Of a stretch of 5,493 nt of DNA, positions 1-5,263 are shown piece after piece; the first letter of the stretch is position 1, and every line of letters begins with the position of its first letter. The stretch covers positions 1 to 5,493 of the forward strand of contig CAMEUH010000180.1 of assembly GCA_945938055.1 (NCBI GenBank), written 5' to 3'. The DNA comes from an uncultured Eubacteriaceae bacterium. GTDB lineage: Bacteria > Bacillota > Clostridia > Lachnospirales > Lachnospiraceae. The translations under genes were made by a program, and so were the position numbers. The notes below the pieces were generated by a model. That model was not told where the DNA came from. It saw nothing but the letters and a program-made list of their open reading frames with translations, and did not search any database.

Positions 1-956
1 CGGAAATCAAAACCATTCCGAAGCTTACGTAGCTTGGATTTTCTGATAATCTCATCAGCCTTCACGGAAAGTTCTGTACATGCCGTAAGCAGCTGGCTGT
101 GCTTATTCATGGCAATCTTAAGCTGTGTTGCAAGCTGGTAAATATCATTTAATGTACGGTAATACGCCTCATTCTTCTCTGTTTCCTGTTCCGCACGCTC
201 CAGGGTGGCTTCAATCAGCTCCATGTTCTTGACAAAGAGCTTCTCTTCCTCCTCAAACCAGTTCATGCCATTTACCACAAAGTCCTCATATGCCTCAATC
301 CCGGAAAACACATCAACCGCCAGTAGGGAAACTACTTCATTCTTACGGTATTTTAAACGGCTCACTTCATTATTAATTCGGGCAATAACCTCTGTTCCAC
401 CCTTAAAATTCTTCGCCTTAATGAGCTTTTCCAAAAGAAGCTGCTGTACACTGATTTTACTCTGGTCCTTAATTTCCTTGGTATCCAGATAAAATTCTAT
501 GGCATCCGAAGTAATACTGTACCAGACATTATCTTCCTTAACACTGCTTTCTAAAAGTTTCATTCGTGAAACACGCTTTTTCCTGTCTACCGGATCATAA
601 TACTGGAATACAAAGGGATGTCCATCATTCTTAATCTTATCAAAAATATATTCTATGATTTCATCATACTCTTCATCAGAATAGGATACCGTAAAGTCCC
701 TTTTAAGGCACTCCTTCATAAAGTCATGATACTCCGAATAAAGAACATCCTTCTCCCGGAAATTATTTTCCTCAATAAAAAAACGCAGAACTGCCATTAC
801 CAGATATCCCATATCCAACTCATCGTACTTTCCCTCCTTAAACTGAGAGAAAGAATTATCACATAAACAAAAGAACGGATAATACTTCTTCAGATTAACC
901 ATTCTTTCCCGATGTTCTGAAATAATATCATTGATAAAGACTTGTTCCTGCGCCAT
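1..956 (-). CDS. jetA: Probable Wadjet/Mks JetA-type (DUF5716-like) kleisin subunit, 3' end missing
   Basis: The frame is open for 318 codons from ATG at 956 and runs off the left edge. The start is supported by a purine-rich site (GGAAAGGG, 963-970) 6 nt upstream, and it lies 47 nt after recR. The protein has no signal peptide or membrane segment. Residues about 20-150 look like a mixed helix/strand winged-helix region with YYPFF at 25-29, LDMGYLVMAVLRFF at 47-60 and VWYSITSDAIEFYLDTKEI at 144-162. From about 165 onward it is helical, charged and coiled-coil prone, with a Glu-rich WFEEEE at 233-238. This layout, and wording such as the AIEFYLDTKEI segment followed by LIKAKNFKGG (178-187), resembles by memory the JetA/MksF kleisins that bridge the SMC-like ATPase in Wadjet plasmid-defence systems; those are roughly 480-500 residues, so about a third is missing. 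The family call is recognition from memory, not a search. An uncharacterised Lachnospiraceae protein next to recR is the alternative. Confidence 0.62.
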   Translation of the reverse strand, partial: MAQEQVFINDIISEHRERMVNLKKYYPFFCLCDNSFSQFKEGKYDELDMGYLVMAVLRFFIEENNFREKDVLYSEYHDFMKECLKRDFTVSYSDEEYDEIIEYIFDKIKNDGHPFVFQYYDPVDRKKRVSRMKLLESSVKEDNVWYSITSDAIEFYLDTKEIKDQSKISVQQLLLEKLIKAKNFKGGTEVIARINNEVSRLKYRKNEVVSLLAVDVFSGIEAYEDFVVNGMNWFEEEEKLFVKNMELIEATLERAEQETEKNEAYYRTLNDIYQLATQLKIAMNKHSQLLTACTELSVKADEIIRKSKLRKLRNGFDF

Positions 957-996
957 AAATTTCCCTTTCCATCTCTTGTGTCAACAAAGCCGCCAT
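928..996 (-). other. Possible 22-residue leader ORF between recR and jetA
   Basis: An ATG at 996 opens a 22-codon frame (begins MAALLTQEMERE) ending at TGA 928-930. It starts 7 nt after the recR stop, with a weak GGGAAG site in front of it, and overlaps the first codons of the left-edge gene in another frame. Its end, 26-28 nt inside that gene, would let terminating ribosomes re-initiate or interfere there. It may equally be chance, because it is short and has no recognisable family. Only conservation across relatives would make it credible. Confidence 0.15.
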
Positions 997-1003
997 TTCT
1001 TCC

Positions 1004-1600
1004 CTATAACAGGGTACGTCCATCCAACGCACGCAGCAGCGTTACTTCGTCAATACATTCCAAATCACCGCCAACCGGAACGCCGCTTGCAATACGCGAC
1101 ACCTTGATTCCTGTCGGCTTGATGAGCTTGCTGATGTACATTGCCGTCGTCTCACCCTCAAGGCTTGAATTCGTGGCAATAATCACCTCATCCACATCAT
1201 CCTTAAGCCGAATCATCAGTTCCTTTAAGCGAATGTCATTGGGTCCGATTCCAAGCATGGGCGAAATTGCCCCATGCAATACATGATACACGCCCTCATA
1301 TTTTCCTGTCTTCTCGTATGCCGCCAGATCCTTGGTACTTTCCACCACCATGATTGTCTTGTGGTCTCTTTTCTCATTCCGGCAGATCGGGCACACGTCC
1401 TCATCTGTCAGCGTAAAACACTGACTACAGTATTTAACATTTTCCTTTGCATCCACAATGGCACCCGCCAGCGCTTCCACCTGTTCCTTTGGCATGTTGA
1501 TGATATGAAAAGCCAGCCGCTGTGCGGACTTGGCTCCTATGCTTGGTAAATGGGATAATTCTTCAATTAATTTATTAATATGACTGCTATATATATCCAT
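1004..1600 (-). CDS. recR: Recombination mediator protein RecR
   Basis: RecR acts with RecO (and RecF) to load RecA onto SSB-coated single-stranded DNA during gap and break repair in the cytoplasm. At 198 residues the protein is full length for the family. An N-terminal helix-hairpin-helix (LPSIGAKSAQRLAFH, 18-32) is followed by a four-cysteine zinc finger (C58, C61, C70, C73) and a TOPRIM domain that opens at VVES (85-88). The C-terminal signature GVPVGGDLE (173-181) plus DEVTL (184-188) is present. No key residue is missing. The start is fixed by a GGCGGG-type site (1610-1615) 9 nt before ATG. It has its own promoter and follows a terminator, so it heads a unit with the left-edge gene rather than being the tail of the dnaX-ybaB operon, although read-through is possible. 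The call is secure. Confidence 0.98.
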   Translation of the reverse strand: MDIYSSHINKLIEELSHLPSIGAKSAQRLAFHIINMPKEQVEALAGAIVDAKENVKYCSQCFTLTDEDVCPICRNEKRDHKTIMVVESTKDLAAYEKTGKYEGVYHVLHGAISPMLGIGPNDIRLKELMIRLKDDVDEVIIATNSSLEGETTAMYISKLIKPTGIKVSRIASGVPVGGDLECIDEVTLLRALDGRTLL

Positions 1601-1638
1601 GGTTTAAAACCCGCCTGATTTTCACATAATCTTGGATA

Positions 1639-1667
1639 AGTATAGCATAAAATGAGAAATTAGGCAA
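1639..1667 (-). promoter_or_regulatory. Sigma-A promoter for recR and the left-edge gene
   Basis: On the minus strand TTGCCT (1662-1667) and TATACT (1639-1644) are separated by exactly 17 nt. A TG dinucleotide one base before the -10 box makes it an extended -10 element. The predicted transcription start is near 1632, giving a leader of about 30 nt that holds the recR ribosome binding site. It lies about 30 nt beyond the terminator behind ybaB, as expected for a promoter that restarts transcription. No operator-like repeat is visible. Confidence 0.72.
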
Positions 1668-1689
1668 TTTTTAATAAAATGCCTCCTAA

Positions 1690-1718
1690 AAAATAAAAGG
1701 GCAGACCTCTGTCTGCCC
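1690..1718 (-). terminator. Intrinsic terminator after ybaB
   Basis: A perfect 8-bp inverted repeat, GGGCAGAC (1711-1718 on the minus strand) and GTCTGCCC (1699-1706), encloses a 4-nt loop. It is followed on the minus strand by TTTTATTTTTT. It begins about 16 nt after the ybaB stop. This closes the pfkA-dnaX-ybaB unit and insulates recR. The flanking A-run on the other side would give a much poorer U-tail for plus-strand transcription. Confidence 0.92.
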
Positions 1719-1734
1719 TAAAACTTTCCATATA

Positions 1735-2085
1735 TTAGAACGGAAATCCTCCCATTCCTCCAAATCCACCGGTAATTTTCGCCATGGATGCCTGTGATTC
1801 CTCTTCCATCTTTCTTAATGCCTCATTTGTTGCCGCAACAATTAAATCCTCAAGCATTTCAATATCATCCGGGTCTACCACCTCTTCGGAAAGCTTCACC
1901 TTCAATATTTCCTTCTTACCGGATACGGTTACTTCTACCGCACCGCCACCAGCTGTTGCCGTAAATTCCTTAGCCTCCAGCTCCTTCGTACTTTCCTCCA
2001 TCTGCTTTTGCATTCTCTGCGCCTGCTTCATCAGGTTATTCATGTTTCCAGGCATTGCACCCGGGAAACCGCCACGCTTAGCCAT
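1735..2085 (-). CDS. ybaB: YbaB/EbfC-family nucleoid-associated DNA-binding protein
   Basis: This is a small dimeric DNA-binding protein of the YbaB/EbfC family (YaaK in Bacillus), usually encoded between dnaX and recR; its exact role is unsettled. At 116 residues it is of usual length. A Gly/Met/Pro-rich N-terminus (FPGAMPGNM, 7-15) leads into a long helix (about 16-39). The conserved core GGGAVEVTVSGKKEI (46-60) follows, then LSEEVVDPDD (65-74), a second helix ending in NEAL (87-90), and a Gly/Phe tail (GGFGGMGGFPF, 106-116). The start codon directly follows the dnaX stop with no spacer. A perfect AGGAGG (2094-2099) formed by the last dnaX codons lies 8 nt upstream, so the two genes are translationally coupled. 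The tails are normal for Firmicutes homologues. The call is secure; the molecular role is family-level only. Confidence 0.96.
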   Translation of the reverse strand: MAKRGGFPGAMPGNMNNLMKQAQRMQKQMEESTKELEAKEFTATAGGGAVEVTVSGKKEILKVKLSEEVVDPDDIEMLEDLIVAATNEALRKMEEESQASMAKITGGFGGMGGFPF

Positions 2086-3726
2086 TTAATAAACCTCCTC
2101 GTTATCATCGATTTCTACTTCCATTGTAAACTCTGGCACATCTTTTGTAAACCCAAAACTCTCAGGGGAATCTTCTTCTGTCATGAATTTAATTTCTAAT
2201 TCTACTCTTGTACCATATCTTTGTTCAATCGCCTCGAGTATAGCTTCAATACCATCCTGAGAACTGCAGAACTCTGCCGTCATGGTACTACAGCCTGAAA
2301 TCACCAGTTCATTATCACCCATGCCCACCATTGCCGTGGTTCCCACAAGCATCATGCCAACATCCGAACGATGGATATCCGATAATGCCACAAGAATTTC
2401 CTTCCACATTCCTGCAATTTTATTCGTCTCTTCCTGCGACGGACGGATTGGCTCTTTTCTGACAAGCCGTCCCGAATTCCCACTCCCGGGATTTTTCATC
2501 CGGCTATTTGCAGAAGCACCGGAAAATCCGCCTGCTGACAGCTGCGCCATCATTTCCGGACTTAACATCGCGCCCTGCTCTACCTTCTTTTCCAGCTGGT
2601 TTAACCGGTCAATAATGGAATCCAGTCCATTTTCCATGGATGGCTTGGTCAGCTTAATGAGCGCCATTTCAATCAGAATTCGCTTCTGTGTGGAATAGCG
2701 GATTTGATTTGCAAGCTCGGAAAATATTCGGATATACCGCATTAAGACATCCACATCCACAAGGTTTGCCTCTTCTTTTAAAAGAGCCAGCGTATCCGTG
2801 GAAACATCAATCACATCCTCCACGCCATCAGACGTTTTTACCAGCAAAAGATTTCTCATGTACCATGTAAAATCCACAACCAGCTGATTCAAATCCCGTC
2901 CCTGAAGTACCAGTTCTTCCAGCTGGTAAATACATCCGGTCGTGTCACCGGATATCACTTTCCTAAGTAACCCGCTGAAGACCTCAGAATCTACTGCTCC
3001 AAGTACTTCCAGTACATTATCATATTTCAAATCCTGTCCCATGTAAAAGGCAAGACACTGATCCAGAAGGCTTAAGGCATCACGAAGAGACCCGTCTGCC
3101 GCCTTTGCTACATAACGGATTGCCCGCTCCTCCACATTAATTCCCTCTATCTCCATCAGTTCACTCAGCCTTGCTGCTATGGTATCAATGGAAATTCTCT
3201 TAAAATCATACCTCTGGCATCTGGAAAGAATCGTTATTGGTATTTTATGTGCTTCTGTCGTTGCAAGAATAAAAATTACATACGAAGGTGGTTCCTCCAG
3301 CGTTTTAAGAAGTGCATTAAATGCCCCTATGGAAAGCATATGAACTTCATCAATGATATAGACCTTATACTTTCCTTCTGCAGGTGAATACTGTACTTCC
3401 TCACGGATTTCCCGAATATTATCCACACCATTATTAGAAGCTGCATCAATTTCAATAAGGTTCATGGAATTCCCCGCCGCAATCGCTTTACAGCTGCGAC
3501 ATTCACCGCACGGATTCCCGTCCACGGGATTCTCACAGTTTACAGCCTTACCCAGTATCTTTGCAATGGTTGTCTTACCCGTTCCACGGGTTCCACAGAA
3601 CAGATACGCATGTCCGATTCTGTTGTTAATAATCTGATTCTTTAGTGTTGTTACAATATGGTCCTGTCCCTTGACATCTTCAAATGTATCCGGGCGGAAT
3701 TTTCTATATAACGCCGTATATGACAT
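2086..3726 (-). CDS. dnaX: DNA polymerase III subunit tau (DnaX clamp-loader ATPase)
   Basis: DnaX is the AAA+ motor of the clamp loader that places the beta clamp on primed DNA and, as tau, links polymerase to helicase. The 546-residue protein has Walker A GTRGTGKT (45-52), a zinc module (C64, C73, C76, C79), Walker B IIDEVH (124-129), sensor I in LATTEAHK (154-161), the SRC arginine-finger motif (168-170) and sensor II GSLRDALSLLDQ (212-223). Domain III follows to about residue 380 with LNQLEKKVE. A Gly/Ser-rich linker (about 398-420) leads to a C-terminal tau domain (about 430-515) and an acidic tail (DDNEEVY, 540-546). The start overlaps the pfkA end region: GGTGAT (3732-3737), complementary to the 16S 3' end, lies inside the last pfkA codons. 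I see no A-rich slippery heptamer, so a frameshifted gamma form is not indicated. The call is secure. Confidence 0.98.
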   Translation of the reverse strand: MSYTALYRKFRPDTFEDVKGQDHIVTTLKNQIINNRIGHAYLFCGTRGTGKTTIAKILGKAVNCENPVDGNPCGECRSCKAIAAGNSMNLIEIDAASNNGVDNIREIREEVQYSPAEGKYKVYIIDEVHMLSIGAFNALLKTLEEPPSYVIFILATTEAHKIPITILSRCQRYDFKRISIDTIAARLSELMEIEGINVEERAIRYVAKAADGSLRDALSLLDQCLAFYMGQDLKYDNVLEVLGAVDSEVFSGLLRKVISGDTTGCIYQLEELVLQGRDLNQLVVDFTWYMRNLLLVKTSDGVEDVIDVSTDTLALLKEEANLVDVDVLMRYIRIFSELANQIRYSTQKRILIEMALIKLTKPSMENGLDSIIDRLNQLEKKVEQGAMLSPEMMAQLSAGGFSGASANSRMKNPGSGNSGRLVRKEPIRPSQEETNKIAGMWKEILVALSDIHRSDVGMMLVGTTAMVGMGDNELVISGCSTMTAEFCSSQDGIEAILEAIEQRYGTRVELEIKFMTEEDSPESFGFTKDVPEFTMEVEIDDNEEVY

Positions 3727-3728
3727 AA

Positions 3729-4802
3729 TTAATCACCAAAACTAATTCCTAACGCCTTTGCTTCTTTAATAATGGAGCTTTCCGGGTCTACCATCTTAAG
3801 TTTGCCGGCTACTTCTGATAGCGGAACACTTACGATTTCATTATTACGGATTCCTACCATGTTACCAAATTCTTTCTTCAAAATCAGCTGTGCTGCTGCT
3901 GCACCAAGCCTTGAAGAAAGAACCCTGTCATATGCGCATGGGCTTCCGCCTCTCTGCATATGTCCCGGAATCGTAACACGTACCTCCTGTCCGGTTCTTT
4001 CTGCAATCTGATCCCCTATCTCATAAGAAATGGATGGATATGCCGGATTCTTTTTCTTTTCCTTGAGTTCTTTCTTTGGAAGAGCCGCATCCTCCTTGGA
4101 AATTGCGCCTTCCGCTACCGCCAGAATCGAAAATCTCTTACCCTGTTTTGCACGCTTGTCCAAAGCTGCACAAATCGAATTAATATCATATGGTATTTCC
4201 GGAATGAGAATGATGTCAGCTCCACTGGCAATTCCGGCATGAAGCGTAAGCCAGCCAACCTTATGTCCCATCACTTCCACAATAAATACACGCCCATGGG
4301 AAGATGCCGTTGTATGAATATTGTCAATCACGTTTGCCGCAATGTCCACTGCACTCTGGAAACCAAAGGTCATGTCGGTTCCCCATAAATCATTATCAAT
4401 GGTCTTTGGCAGTGTAACCACATTCAATCCTTCTTCAGACAAGAGATTTGCAGTCTTATGAGTTCCGTTGCCGCCAAGAATTACAAGGCAGTCCAGATTC
4501 CACTTCTTGTAGTTCTGCTTCATTGCCTTAACCTTGTCCAGTCCATTTTCATCTGGAACACGCATCAGTTTAAACGGCTGTCTGGATGTTCCAAGAATCG
4601 TACCGCCTTCAATTAGTATTCCCGAAAAATCCTTCGGTGACATTTTTCTGGAATTACCATAAATTAATCCCTTATACCCCTCTTCAATACCAATGATTTC
4701 CACATCATCCAAAGCGTCATAAAGTGCCTTTGCAACACCTCTCATGGAAGCATTCAGGCTCTGACAGTCCCCACCGCTTGTAAGCATTCCGATTCTCAAC
4801 AT
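3729..4802 (-). CDS. pfkA: 6-phosphofructokinase, PfkA family (group III-like)
   Basis: The enzyme phosphorylates fructose 6-phosphate to the 1,6-bisphosphate, the committing step of glycolysis, in the cytoplasm. The 357-residue protein carries TSGGD (8-12), GGNGT (110-114), catalytic PKTIDND (132-138; D136 equals E. coli D127), substrate residues R171, the MGH loop (178-180), E231, R275 and GHMQRGGSP (280-288). It is about 37 residues longer than E. coli PfkA, mostly from a Lys-rich insert (about 233-262), as in group III or PPi-type enzymes. Two positions set donor choice: Gly113 (E. coli G104) is ATP-like, while Lys133 (E. coli G124) is typical of PPi or mixed-substrate enzymes, so the donor cannot be decided. 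Asn112 replaces the usual Mg-associated Asp103. E. coli allosteric Arg154 is His163 here, so PEP/ADP control is doubtful. The start is supported by AAGGA (4811-4815), 8 nt upstream. The gene sits 2 nt before dnaX. Confidence 0.95.
   Translation of the reverse strand: MLRIGMLTSGGDCQSLNASMRGVAKALYDALDDVEIIGIEEGYKGLIYGNSRKMSPKDFSGILIEGGTILGTSRQPFKLMRVPDENGLDKVKAMKQNYKKWNLDCLVILGGNGTHKTANLLSEEGLNVVTLPKTIDNDLWGTDMTFGFQSAVDIAANVIDNIHTTASSHGRVFIVEVMGHKVGWLTLHAGIASGADIILIPEIPYDINSICAALDKRAKQGKRFSILAVAEGAISKEDAALPKKELKEKKKNPAYPSISYEIGDQIAERTGQEVRVTIPGHMQRGGSPCAYDRVLSSRLGAAAAQLILKKEFGNMVGIRNNEIVSVPLSEVAGKLKMVDPESSIIKEAKALGISFGD
3732..3737 (-). promoter_or_regulatory. dnaX ribosome binding site inside pfkA
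   Basis: GGTGAT is encoded by the last two pfkA codons and the first base of its stop region, and lies 5 nt before the dnaX ATG. It matches the downstream half of the canonical AGGAGGTGATC anti-16S sequence rather than the usual GGAGG core, so initiation here is probably weaker and dependent on ribosomes finishing pfkA. This site supports ATG 3726 as the start. Confidence 0.6.
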
Positions 4803-4858
4803 AGTCCTCTTCCTTTCCGTGCAAGTATTTGTATCTATCCTAAACCAATTTTAATCAT

Positions 4859-4864
4859 ATTATA
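4859..4864 (-). promoter_or_regulatory. Probable pfkA-dnaX-ybaB promoter (-10 element)
   Basis: A perfect TATAAT on the minus strand lies about 55 nt before the pfkA start and only about 12-15 nt behind the U-rich tail of the SRP RNA terminator. Predicted transcription starts near 4852, giving a leader of about 50 nt. No good -35 box is present at 17 nt (TTTTAT is poor), and the bases upstream are T-rich. It is the only consensus -10 in the pfkA leader region; read-through from ffs is an alternative source of pfkA transcripts. Confidence 0.45.
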
Positions 4865-4875
4865 CACTAAAAGAA

Positions 4876-4908
4876 ATAAAAATAAAAGATACCGGCTTTC
4901 CCGATATC
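4876..4908 (-). terminator. Intrinsic terminator of the SRP RNA gene
   Basis: On the minus strand GATATCGG (4901-4908) pairs with CCGGTATC (4888-4895) around a 5-nt GAAAG loop, with one U-G wobble. It is followed by TTTTATTTTTATTTC. It begins about 10 nt after the end of the SRP RNA closing stem, so it serves ffs and any tadA read-through. Confidence 0.88.
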
Positions 4909-4918
4909 CTTAAAATTT

Positions 4919-5188
4919 AATCCGCGCGGCTTACTTCGTACGCCTTTCCATAAACGCTTTCCGGACAGTTAGCTCGATCCAGGCAGCCTTGCGGCACACG
5001 GAAGGTTTCACTTAATGCTGCTTCATTCCTGACCTGACATGATTCATGAATTCCCGTTGCACAAGACCCAGACGTCAACACCACTTATCCAGTGCTGCTT
5101 CATAAAAAGACATCCTCTGCTTGCCATCACCCCTGCTGTAGCGGATTGCAGGTACAGGGCACCGCTATCTCCCCGGCTGCGCGGAAGT
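4919..5188 (-). ncRNA. ffs: Signal recognition particle RNA, large Firmicutes type (scRNA, about 270 nt)
   Basis: This is the RNA scaffold of the signal recognition particle: with Ffh it binds nascent signal peptides and targets ribosomes to the membrane via FtsY. The ends pair: TCCGCGC (5179-5185) with GCGCGGA (4921-4927), which sets the mature ends approximately. The 5' Alu domain shows the TAGCGG/CCGCTA stem (5162-5167, 5139-5144) with conserved GTGCCCTGTACC between. CCCTG (5155-5159) is also complementary to CAGGG (5131-5135), consistent with loop-level pairing. The S domain shows the Ffh-binding helix with ATGTCAGGTCAGGAATGAAG and AGCAGC (5015-5040), then the conserved GTGTGCCGCAAGGCTGCC segment. 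The GGAA tetraloop (5026-5029) is closed by an A-U pair. The boundaries are accurate to a few nt only. No protein is encoded here; a plus-strand open frame across it is chance. Confidence 0.95.
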
Positions 5189-5207
5189 CTTATAAACGAT
5201 TTAATTG

Positions 5208-5227
5208 CTGACCAAAAATAAGGTCAG
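5208..5227 (-). repeat. Hairpin at the 5' end of the SRP RNA precursor
   Basis: CTGACC (5222-5227) and GGTCAG (5208-5213) form a perfect 6-bp inverted repeat with an 8-nt U-rich loop. It starts at the predicted transcription start of ffs, so it would cap the precursor and be removed with a leader of about 40 nt. It has no U-run after the stem in either direction and therefore is not a terminator for tadA. Confidence 0.5.
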
Positions 5228-5234
5228 TAGTGAA

Positions 5235-5263
5235 AGTATAGATGTTTTTCATTTATTTGTCAA
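5235..5263 (-). promoter_or_regulatory. Strong sigma-A promoter of ffs, overlapping the tadA end
   Basis: TTGACA (5258-5263), a 17-nt spacer and TATACT (5235-5240) give a near-consensus housekeeping promoter, as expected for an abundant stable RNA. Transcription should start near 5228. The -35 box coincides with a Leu-Thr codon pair six to five codons before the end of tadA, and the tadA stop lies in the spacer. Confidence 0.88.

Noticed and set aside
205..492. Plus-strand open frame of 95 codons opposite the left-edge gene
   Set aside because: It is a Ser/Thr/Leu-rich antisense shadow without a ribosome binding site, and the opposite strand has a continuous, well-started gene.
956..984. TTGACA on the minus strand (979-984) as a promoter for jetA
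   Set aside because: At 17 nt the -10 would be AATTTA, a poor match that overlaps the start codon, so it could not give a transcript with a ribosome binding site.
942..1549. Plus-strand open frames (942-1286 and 1274-1549) opposite recR
   Set aside because: recR on the minus strand is full length with all family motifs; these frames have no family features and are shadows.
1681..1687. Perfect AGGAGG on the minus strand between ybaB and recR
   Set aside because: No ATG, GTG or TTG start at a proper distance is followed by a usable frame; it directly follows the terminator tail and is probably chance.
1735..2085. Gly/Met/Phe-rich ends of YbaB as an unusual phase-separating tail
   Set aside because: Similar Gly/Met-rich ends are ordinary in Firmicutes YbaB/YaaK homologues.
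5039..5221. 60-codon plus-strand open frame across the SRP RNA
   Set aside because: It lies opposite structured SRP RNA whose stems and conserved motifs fully explain the sequence.
5208..5227. CTGACC/GGTCAG hairpin as a tadA terminator
   Set aside because: The stem is only 6 bp and neither side is followed by a T-run; it also lies at the ffs transcription start.
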